Assembly: GCA_015698045.1 (NCBI GenBank)
Contig: BLAL01000191.1
Span: forward strand, 361,001-425,000
Length of the DNA stretch: 64,000 nucleotides
Direction: 5' to 3'
Source of the DNA: Rhizophagus clarus
Lineage: Eukaryota; Glomeromycota; Glomeromycetes; Glomerales; Glomeraceae
The notes below the pieces were generated by a model. That model did not search any database and had not been told where the DNA came from. It saw only the letters and a list, made by a program, of their open reading frames with translations. The translations under genes and the position numbers were made by a program. Each line of letters opens with the position of its first letter. Positions within the stretch are counted from its first letter, which is position 1. Below, piece by piece: positions 11,680 through 23,983 of this stretch.

Positions 11680-12004
11680 CAGTCGGCCCTCAATATAACG
11701 AAGTAGGCGTCCAGGCAGATCAAGCCTTCGTTATAAGAAAATTCGTTAATACTATAACGAATTATTCGGTGTAATGGAAAATCAAATATATTTGTAAAAT
11801 GTCATGAACATGAGAGCAAAGGAGACTGCGAAATATAAATCATCCATCTTTTATAAAATGGATTATAATAGTAAAATTGCTTATTTGATAAAAATTTCAT
11901 GGAATCCAACATATTAAAATTTATCTGTAAAATCTTTGTACCACGCTGAAGATTCGTTGTATTGTGAAAATCGTTATATCAAAATCGCTATAAAAGGTCG
12001 ACTG
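11680..12004. mobile_element. 325-bp MITE related to the preceding one
   Basis: Left end CAGTCGGCCCTCAATATAAC and right end, read inwards, CAGTCGACCTTTTATAGCG form degenerate inverted repeats of the same CAGT-anchored type as the element 36 bp away, with further ATAACGA-type subterminal repeats in both orientations. The left flank is TA (11678-11679); the right flank is CA, which would be a one-base decay of TA. Probably an older insertion of a related pogo-like family. Confidence 0.65.
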
Positions 12005-12521
12005 CAGTTTTACACTAGTTTACTTTAGTATACATTAAATGGTTTAAATCTTCAATCTTGAATATTTGATATAATTTAATTTTATATTATTCAATTTTTT
12101 TAAATTAGATTTCTTGTAAAAAAAAAAATTTTGGCAATACGGGCAAATGAAGCACCCCTAAACATTGATTGGCTAGTAAAAATAGGAGAAATTTAACGCC
12201 ACGTATTCTGCGCAATTAATTTATCCAATTCCCGACTTTGTTCGTAAAAAGTCATTGTCATAATATTCTCACATTGTCAATAAACAATTATGTGGTGTAA
12301 CTCTGGGCAGTTCCTTGCCGGTTTTTTTGATTAAATGACTGAATGAGCTATATGTAATACATGATTAATTATACGCACAAGACACAAGACGCAACACATG
12401 CCTTTGTGACATGTATGAGTATAAATATGGAATTGGAGTTTTAAAATACTTCAATTTCTTCCTCAGTTTTTTTTTTTCAGTATTTCTTATATTCCTTAAT
12501 TATTTAAGATAATAGAAGAAA
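12005..12521. other. Upstream region of the PRA1 gene
   Basis: Spacer between the second MITE and the PRA1-family gene. It contains a T-rich run at about 12468-12478 shortly before the start codon, as in several genes here. No other feature seen. Confidence 0.5.
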
Positions 12522-13247
12522 ATGAGTAATACAAGTATTCCAAGTTTTCCAAATATGCCAAATATGCCAAGTATGCCGGCAAGTTTTTCTGAATCTTTAC
12601 CTATTTCCCCTGAAAGAATTAGCCGGTTTAGATCCGAAAGGTTAGGAAATATACGTCCTTTCAATGAGTTTTTCGATAAAGATAGATTTTCTAAGCCAAA
12701 AGGCATGGGAGGTTCGTAATAATCTGTTTATTAAGAAAAAAACGAGTCATTTTTTTTTTTAAGAAACTAAAGAATAACGTTTTTTTTATTCAGATATTGC
12801 CCAACGTTTTTCTTATAACTTAACGCACTTTCAGTCGAACTATATTGTAATCATTCTAGGATTGTTGATTTATTGTTTGTAAGTATTTTTGTTTGATTTT
12901 TAGACGAAAAATGTTTAATCGTTTATAACAATTTTTGAGAATCTAATTTTAATTATAGGATTAAAAACTTGTACCTTCTCCTTACTATTGGTTTCATTAT
13001 GTTTGGATTAAATTTCATTCGTAAATTGCCTCCAGATCAACCACTTGTCTTTGGTCAATATGTTTTAACTCAAAAACAATTGTATAGTGGACTTATCATA
13101 ATTTCTATTCCTCTATTATGGATATCTTCGGCTGGCTCAACCGTATTTTGGATTGTTGGAGCTTCAGCAACTTTGATCTTAGGTCATGCTGCACTCCTTG
13201 AACCGGGTGTTGATAGTGGTTTTGCATCAACTGCAGATCAAGTGTAA
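12522..13247 (+). CDS. PRA1/Yip3 family Rab-acceptor membrane protein
   Basis: Exons 12522-12711, 12794-12878 and 12959-13247 close to 187 residues. PRA1 proteins bind prenylated Rab GTPases and act in ER-Golgi and endosomal membranes. The family segment RPFNEFFDKDRFSKP, then FSYNLTHFQSNYIVIILGL and LLTIGFIMFGLNFI, matches PRA1 layout: a cytosolic N-terminus (Pro/Met/Ser-rich here), paired hydrophobic hairpins at about residues 78-112 and 133-170, and a short polar tail. The exon 1 donor (GGAG|GTTCGT) was chosen because it alone gives the GMGDIAQRFSYN join. Family is clear; the individual Rab partner cannot be told. Confidence 0.88.
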
Positions 13248-13636
13248 AACTATTTAGGGGAGATTTATTATCACTTTTAATATATTTATATATATTTTAC
13301 TATATAAAATTTATAAAATCATAGGTGAAAGCCCAGACTTCATCTTTCAAAAAAAAAAACTCATTTGATACAGTGTAATTAATTACAAGAGACGCTTCTG
13401 TTATTTATATTAGTGTATTTTTAGACGTACATATTGACAACACAATTATATTTCAATAAAAGTACTGCTTTTAAAAGTCACATGGCTAAATTCCACGTGA
13501 CATCGATTATTCAAAATTATGATAATCGAGATAAAAAGTTTTTTTTTTTTTTGTGATATACTGAACATCAACTTTTTTTTTTTTTTTTTGAAAAAAAAGG
13601 AGCAATTTATTCGTTAAATAACATTTTATTTAAGTA
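13248..13636. other. Intergenic, no gene seen
   Basis: Three-prime flank of the PRA1 gene and promoter of the next gene, with two long T-runs (13540-13552 and 13573-13589) just upstream of the next ATG. Confidence 0.5.
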
Positions 13637-14504
13637 ATGCAGGCTTTTATACGAATAAGTTATTTACTAAGTGGAGGCTCAAAATTATTGAATTTTCGAG
13701 GTCAATTAATGAAAAGAAGTTTTACTAGTACAAGTATCGCTAGAGATGCAACTGCTCAAGAAAGTAGTAGTTCAACAAAGATAGGAACATCTGTACAGCC
13801 AACGAGAAAACCTATCGGCGGGTTCCGTGGGGGGTAAATATTGTATAAGAGTAATTTCGCGCTAGTTTACTTCATATTTACTTTTGCTTTTTTTTATTTT
13901 TTATTTTTTTTTTTTTTTTCAATGTGTTTTTAAAGTCTAATTGGGTTTTTAGTGGGTTTAACTGTTGCAGGAGGTGCAGGATATCATTATCTTTTTGATG
14001 AATATAATACAGCATCTAAACTTTTATTGAGTTCTGTTGAAGAACTTCAAAAGTCCACAAACAAGGTACAATAAAAAAATTTAATCCAAACTTTGAGAAT
14101 AAAATAATAATATACTTTTATAAATAGGTTCGTGATTATACTCAAAAAATTGAAAGAATCGAATTGGAATTGAAAGCTCTTCAAATGAGTGCTGCTACAA
14201 TAGACCAAATTAAAGAATTAAGGAGTGAAGTTCGTCAATTATATGTAATTAAATTTTAATATTAAATATCTTTTATTTTATTAGACTCAACTATTTATTT
14301 ATTTATAAACCTACTTTATATGATTAAGGATTCTCTTCACATAGAAGATCTCGAATTAAAGGCTCGCATAAATGGTATAGGTAAGTTATTAAATTATTAA
14401 AAAAATCTAGTTTGTTATTAGGTTATTCACTTATTTATTTATTTTTTTTTTTATTTGCTATACAAGAACAAGATGTTCAAGCTGGTATCAAAAAAGTTAA
14501 ATAA
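13637..14504 (+). CDS. Small mitochondrial-type membrane protein with coiled coil
   Basis: Exons 13637-13833, 13936-14065, 14128-14244, 14329-14380 and 14467-14504 close to 177 residues. The first 45 residues are basic, Ser/Thr-rich and nearly free of acids (MQAFIRISYLLSGGSKLL...), like a mitochondrial presequence. A Gly-rich segment (GGFRGGLIGFLVGLTVAGG, about 61-79) forms the only membrane helix, followed by YHYLFDEYNTASKLLLSS and a long coiled coil (ELQKSTNKVRDYTQKIERIE through IKELRSEVRQLY). This layout recurs in small fungal inner-membrane proteins of unknown role. Function is not assigned. A poly-A/T tract of about 50 bp follows the stop. Confidence 0.8.
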
Positions 14505-14526
14505 ATTCATAATTATTTAAAAAAAA

Positions 14527-14563
<37 letters not shown>

Positions 14564-14738
14564 AAAAAAAAAAAACATTAAAATAAAAAAATAAAATAAT
14601 GTTTCATAGATGGGTATTGATAATTATTTCCGTTAGGTACAATTATAACACTATTTAATTCATAGATATTTATTATTTGTGGGTAACATCAAATGATAAA
14701 TTGCAATTAAAAGTGCATTCGTGAGTTTAATGTTACTG

Positions 14739-15481
14739 CTAAGATACTATCTTGTTTTTGTAAACCAAATTATTTCCTTCCACGTACACTCTCCCTCCAA
14801 GCCCTAAGTAACCAATTTCTTCCAAAGTTTGAATGATATGGGGTAATATAACCGCCCTAAATTCAGATAAAACTCGAGAAAAAAAACATCCAACAATATA
14901 TACTTCTGTTAAAAAGAAGCAAGCCATTATTAATATCAAAATGAAAAAAAATGTATATACAGTATATACATCAATAAAGTCCTACCATAAGATTCTTCAT
15001 AACCTATATTACCCCAAAGTTGATTCATGATATCAACAGTCAATACAGATAAAATAAAATCTTTAGCTTCATGTACATTATCTTTAAAGAAATAAGCACA
15101 AGTATCAAAGAATATCCAAGCAATTTCGATATTATGTATTGACATTGCAATATTCGGTAATTCTTCCGGTTCATTTTGTTTAAGTAGAAATACTCTTTGA
15201 TCCGTTATTGTTGGTGGCGATCTTAGTCGACAAAGAACGTCATTATCTAATGCCCTTTGAAGTCTAATATCTTCAAGTTGTAGTTGAACATATCCTCGTC
15301 TTGGCATTCTTTGAACGTTTGTTTCTCGAGTGGTACTAGAAGTTTGTTGAGTTTGACTTCTTCGAACACGCGTTTGTTGTGCATTTTGTCGTCCAACACG
15401 TGTATTTGCTTTAGTTGTTGTAATTGTTGTACCAGCTCGCCGAGTTTGCCGTCTCCGAGCATATCGAGATGATCTTGCCAT
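14739..15481 (-). CDS. Orphan family member 1 (paralogue of 49652-50372)
   Basis: Exons 14986-15481 and 14739-14905 join in phase 1 to 220 residues. The N-terminal 65 residues are Arg/Thr/Gln-rich and disordered (MARSSRYARRRQTRRAG...). The C-terminal 140 residues look folded: SPPTITDQRVFLLKQ, FFKDNVHEAKDFILSVLTVD, MNQLWGNIGYEESYG and the final IIQTLEEIGYLGLGGRVYVE. A second gene 35 kb away has the same architecture and the same intron position and phase. No known domain was recognised. The basic tail suggests nucleic-acid binding, but that is a guess. Confidence 0.75.
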
Positions 15482-17870
15482 TTCTGTCGCGTGAATTCGG
15501 TGAATTGTACCGCGTTATCCAATAAAAGAAAGGTGACAATAACTTCAGAAAGAAGAAGAAAAAAAAATTTTTTTATTTAATTTGATTAAATTAGTGAATG
15601 TATAATTGATGTAATTGATGATTTTATTTAAATAATTCACTTTTTCTTTTTCAGTTAATTTATCTACGATAAATACGTATACGTACAATATTTTTTTTTT
15701 TTAAAAAAAAAAACAATAAATAATAAAAATAGCACAGTTTTATCTATTTGAATTCAGTTTTATTCCACGAAATAAACGCGTATAAACGGTATAGCGGTAT
15801 AAACATTGATTTTTAATAACAGATAGTAGGTATAGACGAAGTACAGTAGACATTTTCAACTTTTAGGAAATCGGTAATTTCCGGGATCACCCTACTCTAC
15901 CCGATCTACCGTATGACAAGACTGTCAAGACAAGACATTACTGCGGCAATGCACGCTTACGTGTGTTTAATAACAGCTAATTAAACTTTTGTGATATTGC
16001 TTGAAAGAATCTTTAAACGTCTACTAAGCGTATCTGTCGAAGGGTTTTGCTTCTTTTTTTTTTTTACTATTTTATTATTATTATTTAAATAATATTATTA
16101 GAAGCATCAAACCGTATTGACTTTTCTTGTGAATAGATCTTGCCTGTGCTATACATGCATCACCATGTGGAAGGTGGTCAGCTCTAATATCATAAGCACG
16201 TAATGATTCATGATAATTGATAATTGTACTTCATATTATGATTTTTTTTTTAAAAAAAAAAGTTAGATTGCAAATTAAATGCAACAACGGAGTGCAAAGT
16301 TAGTGAATTTCAGTCTATAGAGAATAATATTGATTATTACCTATATTTAGATTCTTGGCTGTGTCGATAAATCTACTGGAGTGAGATTCGTTCTCTATTG
16401 GACAAAGAAGCATCTGCATAATCAGATATTTGGAACAATAACTTGGTTTATACTACCAATGAAAATGCATGATGATAATAATTATGGATGGATAATGGTC
16501 TTTTTAATTAAGAAATTTGTGACATAAATTCAATTACAGTAGATGCCAAGGATAATCAAATTTTATTGAAGATTGAATCAGTTCACTTACAAAACATATT
16601 TGAAACTGAAGTTTTGAATGTAAATCCGATTAATTGGTTCAAAACCGTTAATTCTTACTATAAAGAAACTTAAAGAGAATAATAAAAATAACAAATTTAA
16701 ATTCAACAGTCATTGATTTTTTAGATCGATTTGATCCTATAACTTTAAAAAAAGGAAGAAAATTACTTTTCTGTTGTATGAAAATCGCGTTTTTTATAGA
16801 ACGTTTTAAAAACAGAAACCAAAAAAGCTTGGAAAATCGAAAATAAAAATGGATTTTATTTTAAGATTTACTTTTTTTAAAACCGTTTATTTCTTTTTTG
16901 ATTTAATTTTTCTTTAGAGAAAAGTTGTGTGTAATCAAAATTATATTAATGATTTGATAAACATTATTAAAATACTATCAAATAATAAATTAATATTAAT
17001 TCTTATTATCTGAATTTAGTATGTTACTAAAAATAAACATATCATTCCTGAGGATCGGTTAATCATGAAACACTTTTTTTTTTTTTTTTTACTTTAAGCG
17101 TTTGGAAGTCTTTCTATATATGACATAAATATGACACATGATCTACCTCAATTCAGTTTTTCCTTTCAAAGTTAAGCTTGAATAAGTGGCGTAAATGCAA
17201 GGGATCTTCGAGTTCTAAAAAAACTTTGTTTACTTATTAATAGAGACAATGAAGGCACAGTATCACTTAAATAATTTTGGTGGTCCAACCGTTCAGGTGT
17301 TGTAAAAATAAAAATATATATGGATTATCCGCGATGTGAGTAAATAAAAACTTCCTGTGAAGGAATTAATTTTACAAATGTGGTACGATGAGAAAATTCT
17401 GCCAAGCTTTCTTTCTTTTTCTTTTATTTTTTTCAATGATGTTATCTGTTGGCTATTATGCAAATTCCTGTATATGGAAACCTATACTAATTTTGATATA
17501 TTCCAAAACCATTTCCCGTTATTTATTCCATGCATCATTAAATTTTTTAGTTGATTTCTAATAAATTTGTTCCCTGATAATTCCCCTTCGGGTCGTTAAG
17601 CCACGTTTTTTCCTTAAAACGACAAAAAAAAAAACGACGTCCGACAAGAATGAAATATTGTTTGTGATACAAAGCCGCCAATAACAAATCCATTATTTTT
17701 ACTAGTTGCCCCCCCCAAATGCTCGGCTCCGAAATTTTCTTAGACTTGGACTCTCTTCTCCGTATTAGCTCCATTTTTCCTTTCTTTCTTGTAAAAATTA
17801 AAAACAATACTACATAAAAAAATTTTTTTTTTATTGTTTTCCAATTTTCATTTTCTCATATAAAATCAAA
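15482..17870. other. 2.4-kb intergenic region, no gene seen
   Basis: AT-rich sequence with poly-T/A runs (about 15690-15714, 16048-16058, 17074-17090) and a short C-run at 17708-17715. Open frames of 60-86 codons at 17357-17807 show no family resemblance. It likely includes the promoter and 5' leader of the Rho gene. Confidence 0.5.
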
Positions 17871-19054
17871 ATGGCTTCAAGTTCTTCAAAAAAAGACGTC
17901 ATTCGACGTAAATTAGTTATTGTTGGAGACGGTGCCTGTGGTAAAACTTCGCTGTTATCCGTTTTTACGTTAGGGTACTTTCCAAAGGTATGTTATATAC
18001 TTTTTTTAGTATTACTTGCTTCGGCGCACACTTGAAACCGGTTATTTACCTTAAGTTTTATAACTAAATTCTTATTATCATTTGATCTAGGAATACGTAA
18101 GTATAGATCTAGTCATACATTATATACTACACCAACCACTAACAAGGTGATTGTAACTTTAATATACGTATTGTCAACATGATCTCTAAAAAAAAAACTT
18201 TTTGTCTACGTCTTATTTTGTTTTAATAGGAACCAACTGTGTTCGAAAATCATGTGACAGACCTTAAAATTGACGGAAAACCTGTACAATTGGCGTTATG
18301 GGATACTGCGTAAGTTAAAAGGTTTAAATAAAATATTTCAAATAATATCATTATTTATATTGGTTTTATTCCTTAATTTATGATATAGGGGACAAGAAGA
18401 ATATGAGGTTAGTACAATTTAATAATTAATTTTCGATTTAAATTAAAATTAGATCAGTATTATAAAATAGTGATAATTCATCAAAACTAATTTTATTATT
18501 GTTGTTGCTTTCTAGCGTCTTAGACCTCTTTCTTATTCTAAAGCTCATGTTATTTTGATCGCCTTTGCGGTAGATATACCCGATTCTTTTGAGAATGTGT
18601 CTGCAAAGGTGAAGATAATTATTTATGTAACAAAAAGAAAAGAAAAGAAGAAAATTTAATATATAACTAAATTATTGTTTTTATAATAATATCCAATATA
18701 GTGGATTGATGAAGTCAATTCTCTTTGTCCAGGTGTTCCCGTCATCTTAGTAGGTTTAAAGAAAGACTTAAGAGATGACGAAGCTAGAATTGCAGAAATG
18801 CAAAATAAAGGCATTTCCTTTGTCGATCCTAAACAGGTATGTTTAAATATCATAAACGAAATATTCTAAGAAACTCATCTGTAACATATTTTTTTTTATA
18901 GGCTGATGTAATAGCAAAACAAATAGGTGCTCGAAAATATTTAGAATGTTCAGCATTGACTGGAGAAAATGTTGATAATGTTTTTGAAGCTGCATCAAGG
19001 GCTGCACTTTTGTCACGTGAAAATGTTTCCACCGGCTGTTGTGTTTTACTGTAA
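17871..19054 (+). CDS. RHO2: Rho-family GTPase, Rho2-like, with a 6-nt microexon
   Basis: Exons 17871-17987, 18091-18096, 18230-18309, 18389-18407, 18516-18608, 18702-18836 and 18902-19054 close to 200 residues. Motifs: P-loop GDGACGKTS, switch [38 protein letters not shown] (TKxD-type position), [10 protein letters not shown] (SAK position) and the CaaX box CVLL, which predicts geranylgeranylation. [28 protein letters not shown] and the CC at the CaaX site favour Rho2 over Rho1/Rho3; Rho2 acts in cell-wall integrity and alpha-glucan synthesis upstream of protein kinase C in yeasts. The 6-nt exon supplies Glu-Tyr of switch I; without it the conserved Tyr is lost. A polybasic tail is absent. 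Confidence 0.93.
18091..18096 (+). other. 6-nt microexon in the Rho2-like gene
   Basis: GAATAC lies between TTTGATCTAG and GTAAGTATAG, so both splice signals are strong. It encodes Glu-Tyr at the start of switch I (K-EY-EPTVFE). The flanking exons are in phase with or without it, so skipping would give an in-frame protein lacking the switch I tyrosine. Confidence 0.85.
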
Positions 19055-19796
19055 CGTACACAACTGGAAAAAAATATATATATATTAATATATGATTCGA
19101 TTTTTATTGCTCTAATTATATCTCAATTTTTTTGGGATTAATATTATTAGAAAGGAGGGGATAAAATTTTATGGCATCTCTGTTTAGAAACCGGACATTT
19201 ATATATATTAATCCATCTATTATTTATCTAGTATTTTATTCTTAACTCCTTTTTTACTTTTTTTTTATTTTCTACAGAAAAATCTAATTCATTTTAGTTC
19301 ACACACACCCCCAAAACAATTTATAATCTTATATGATCTTGTATTAATCTCATCATTTTTTTTTTTTAAAAGACAATATAAAAGTAAAAAATTTTGTAAT
19401 ATTATATTTATAAAAAAAAAAAAAAAAAAAAAAATTTATTCAATCTCATTTATATATATATATATATGTCTAATTATTTTTTACTTATTTATTTAATAAT
19501 TTATTATTTTAAATCGATTGTTTTATTTATTCATTTATTTATTTATTTCACGTTTTTTTTTGATTAACAAAAAATCACTTTTTTCTTGAAAGAGTTTCGG
19601 TGAAAAAAAAAAAAAGTATCGAATCAATCTCCTAATAAATTCTCACTTGACAATGAAAGTGTCTAAATTTATTTATTACTATTAATGAAGTTATATATTC
19701 GTATTACGGTATTATAACATGAACTCAACTTATAATTAATTACTAAAAAAATAAAAACAAGCTTAAGATATACAAAAGAAAGAGATAATATTCAAA
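19055..19796. other. Convergent 3' region, homopolymer-rich
   Basis: Long 3' flank between the Rho and Beclin genes. It contains A/T homopolymers (19351-19368, 19411-19433), a TA microsatellite at about 19453-19467 and ATTT repeats near 19530. No open frame of interest. Confidence 0.5.
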
Positions 19797-21846
19797 TTAT
19801 CTAGATGATCCTACAATATTTTTTTGTTCATTACTCCAATCATGATTCGATGATGAAGCATATGCTAAAATGTATTTAGTATTAGTTAAAGTAAACTTAA
19901 GAGCCTTTGTCCATTGTTCATGATCACTTTTATATTTAATTGATACATTATGAATTTTGTCTTTGTGAATACTATATATTATCAAAGTAAAATAAGTTAA
20001 ATTAGTTGAAGCAACAAAGTAAAATTTGATATATATATATATATATATAAACTTTACCGAAATGGTAATTTCAATTTAAGGTCCTGTTGTTCGGCGTAAT
20101 CTCCCAGTTGCTGCAAACAATTTAAGTAGGCTACCATTCCGTTGCTAAAACGATTAAACAAAAGTGGCGTCTTTATTGAAAAATCGCTTGATCCATAACT
20201 ACAAGTTAAAAAATACTAATTAATAATAAAGTCATAAAAATAAGCGAATATAAATCTAAAAACTTACAGTTCATATTTTACATTTCCGTCAATCTTTTCA
20301 ATACTAGAAAAAGAGCCTAAAGGGACTAGCCGATAGCTAAAATAAAATAAAATAAAAAATTAAATTTCGTAATCACATTATAAGTAAGAAAAATAAAGAG
20401 AATAAGAGAAATCTTTTACGTTTGAAATGTAAAATTAAGTTTATTTGCAATTGTTGAGAGTAACAAAAGTGTTTGACCCCAAGCGGCATTAATCTCACTC
20501 CATTCAACCTATATCAAATTATATTAAAGGAATTAACGAACATTTGCCAAATATCATGATGTTTCATTAGCCTAAAAACTATCCAATTATTATTATTACC
20601 GGTACATTAGGTAATTTGCCTAACCGAAATCCATTTATTGTACCAAAAGGACCATCTATTCCAATACAAAATGTATCATTATAAACATTGGCTTTTTGGA
20701 GCTTCTCTAATTGTTTGGCATCATAATCATACTTTAGATTGACACTATCTCTTTCATTTTGAAATGTTTGTATCTGAATATGAAAGTCATTGAACTCCTG
20801 CCAATAGCTAAAATTAAATAAATTAATAAACGTAGATCAATCAGATAACAAAATGCAATATCTAAGATATAATAAACACCTTTCTTCAAGTCTATCAAGT
20901 TCTTTTTCTTCTTCTTCCAATGCCGCTAATTCTTTTTTCAATGCATTACTTTCATTCTCTATATCCTTTAACTTTTTGATAGCAGCTAATTCATTAGATT
21001 TTATCTAAAAATATACACAAATAAATGTCAGTAAAGTAATAAAATATTAATTAATAAAATTAAACTGAAAAGATTTAAAATTTTCTAAAATAGGTAATCT
21101 GCTACCAAAGTCTTGCCTCTTGAATTTCTTTTTGTAAACTAATTTTTTCGGAATCACTTATTACGCTTTCGTTAACCTTCTTAAGGAAATCTATATAACA
21201 ATCTCTTTCCTTAGAAGCATCAGATAACTGTTTCTTCAAGCTATCTATAAGTATATCAGTACATTCATAACACATGGGATGTTCAATTTCTGATCTTGAA
21301 GACATAATGTCAAATAATCGATTTGCGACTTTGATTCTATGACTCCAATCTGCTTTTTTTTCATCATTTCCATTAAGTGGGCCACGTTCCAGCGATAAAT
21401 TATTATTAGAATGTGACGTGACTTGTGAACGTGATAAAACTACATATGATTCTGAGGGTGCCAAGAATGACTCTTTGTTACTAATGCCTCCATTAGGAGG
21501 ACGTGAAAGTCCAGAAGAATTCTTTGAGGAAGAAATAGATCTTTGGTTTGATCTTGACGCTAGAAGTTCATTATCATCCTCATCAATGTCGTTAAAAATA
21601 GTTTGTTTAGAGGCCCTAATCCCTGTCTTTTCAGATATTGGTGAAGTTGGAGTACTTTCTTCTGGAAGAGGCGCTAAATATTAAAAAACAATAGAAGGTG
21701 AGAACTAATGTATGTAAACAAAAAAATAAAACCTATATTATACCTAACAGGAGATCCACAGAAGCTGCACTTAGATCTGCTAACGAATCATCGATTCTCA
21801 ATGGATGTTTACAGCGTTGACAAACGAAAACAGGAATTTGATCCAT
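19797..21846 (-). CDS. ATG6: Beclin-1/Vps30 autophagy protein
   Basis: Subunit of the class III PI3-kinase complexes that drive autophagosome formation and endosomal sorting. Eight exons (21744-21846, 21117-21673, 20880-21004, 20600-20807, 20420-20508, 20268-20336, 20058-20198, 19797-19971) close to 488 residues. N-terminal CQRC motif (Cys 9 and 12); a Ser-rich linker; [15 protein letters not shown] (about 150-165); a coiled coil (about 165-260); then the BARA domain with [42 protein letters not shown] and [20 protein letters not shown]. Intron 2 starts with GC (exon ...CAAGAG|GCAAGA); no GT site restores the frame, so this is a GC-AG intron. It is divergent from PAM16, with 207 bp between start codons. 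Confidence 0.95.
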
Positions 21847-22053
21847 ACTGAAGGAAAAAATAGGAATAAGAACTGTATTCTATATGTTACTCTGTTGGAC
21901 AAAAGATCGGTCACATTGCATTTAATGAAACGTGATTTTTGATGTGATTTTTTTGATTATAACATTTTTAGATCAATTATTTTTTTTTTTTTTAAAAAAA
22001 AAAATTTTTTTTTTTTTTGAAAATAAGAAACATAAATAAGTAAATCATATCAA

Positions 22054-22674
22054 ATGGTTTTACAATTTTCTTATTTATTTGTGCAAATTTTTGGATTTTA
22101 AATATCCTATGTTGTACTTACTGATCTTTTATTATTAGTCAGCAAGAGTAATAGCGCAAGTTATCGTTTTAGGAACGCAGATTTTAGGCAAAGCCTTTGT
22201 TGAAGCGTATAAACAAGCTGTAGCAAGTAAGTGTGTCTTATTAGTTTAAATCCTTTTTTAACCTAGTCTAAATCTACCTATTTAATTAGACGCGGCGGGT
22301 GGGGGAGCAGTTGGGTCGGCCGGACGATTGGGAAAAGATTCTTTAACAAGACAAACAGGAATGACAATAGAAGAAGCATATAAAATATTAAATCTCAAAA
22401 AAGATAATTTTGATGTTTCAACTTTTGCAAAGGTATTTAACTATTTAAAGTTTTGTATTTAGTGTAAAGAAAAATTATTTTATAATTAAATTTTGTTTTT
22501 GCTAAAATTCAGAATTATGAGCATTTATTTAAAGTAAATGACACATCATCTGGTGGATCATTTTATATACAATCAAAAGTAATGAGAGCAAAAGAAAGAA
22601 TTGATATGGAAATGGCAGAGGCTACTAAGAAGAATAAAAATTCACAAAATAATGATAAACAACCATCATCATAA
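22054..22674 (+). CDS. PAM16: Pam16/Tim16, J-like subunit of the mitochondrial import motor
   Basis: Partner and regulator of Pam18 at the TIM23 channel, controlling mtHsp70 activity. Exons 22054-22056, 22139-22226, 22290-22432 and 22513-22674 close to 131 residues. The product reads [58 protein letters not shown] and [20 protein letters not shown], the Pam16 signature; the J-like segment lacks the HPD motif, as expected. The first exon appears to contribute only the start codon: ATG followed directly by GTTTTA, with acceptor TTATTAG at 22132-22138. No other in-frame ATG precedes Ser-2. The C-terminal tail is Lys/Asn/Ser-rich. Confidence 0.93.
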
Positions 22675-23983
22675 TCTACATTTAATAATTAATAATATAG
22701 TAGCAATTCTTTAATATATATTTATAATTAGATTTAATATACTTAAAAAATTGAAAAAAGTACTTTAAACAGCCACCAATTTATTATAAGTTGTTGATTA
22801 TAATTTTTTTTTTTTTTAAAAAAAAAAAAATTTCATTATTAATATATTTAAAACTAATATATGTTATTTAAAATCATTAAAATTGTATTTTAAATTATAG
22901 AATAAGATTTTAAAAAATTATATATAATATATATATATATTAGTTTAAATAATTGATTATACTATCTAATCTAATAAATGTATATATGATTTCATCACCA
23001 AAAAAAAAAAAATTGATTATACTTAAAATTTATTGTAAAAAAAAAAATCATAAAATTAGTATATATATAATCAATTAAACCTATTTATTGTAACTAAAAT
23101 CATAGTATTTTAAATGTAATTAAATGTATTTATTACAAAGTATAAGGGATTTTAATGATAATAAAAAATTTAAATAAATAAAACAGATGAAAAATTCTTT
23201 TATTTATATAATTAATATTAGTAAAATATTATTTTTTATACCAATTAAAAAGAAAATATATAATAATATTAAAAACCATACCATTAATTTATTACTAAAA
23301 GATATTATTTAATTAGATATTATATTCTAAATTGTAAAATATTTAATTAGCTTTTATTTTTTTTATTTATAGTATCTTTGATAATTTTAAATAATTTAAA
23401 AAATTTTTAAATAGATAGGATTTCAAATTATATAAATTTGGCAAAAAGACTATAAAAATCTTTTTTTTTTTTGATAATAATACTTAGTAAATTTATTTTT
23501 TTATTTAATAATTGGCTGATATTAATATAATTCTAATATTAAAAAAATATAATAAAATTTTTTTAATTAAATCTTATTTATATATATATTATTTAAGATC
23601 TTAATTTAATATTAATTGCAAGTAAAAAAAATAAGAAAATAGCTATTATATTTTTAAAAATATTATAAATGATAGCCAGAAATTTTTCTTATTATTTATA
23701 TTTAAAAAAATTTTAAGATATTAAAAATCATTTAACTGAAAAAGCTTTTAATAAAATAATCTAATCACTTTTATTATAAGTTTTAAAATAATCATATAAA
23801 AATATCAATTAAATTCTTATTAATCTATATTTCTTATATATTTATATAATTGATTAATATTATTTTACTTAAAACCAGTAAATATATTTTCTCTTTTTAT
23901 TGTAATATATAATCTGTTATAATAATTAAAAAAATATTATGATCATTATTTTTTAATATTTTTTTTTTTTTTTAAGTTTAAAG
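22675..23983. other. AT-only repeat-like sequence
   Basis: Around 1.3 kb of almost pure A/T with homopolymer runs and no open frame of note. This is the left rim of the central repeat block. Confidence 0.6.
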
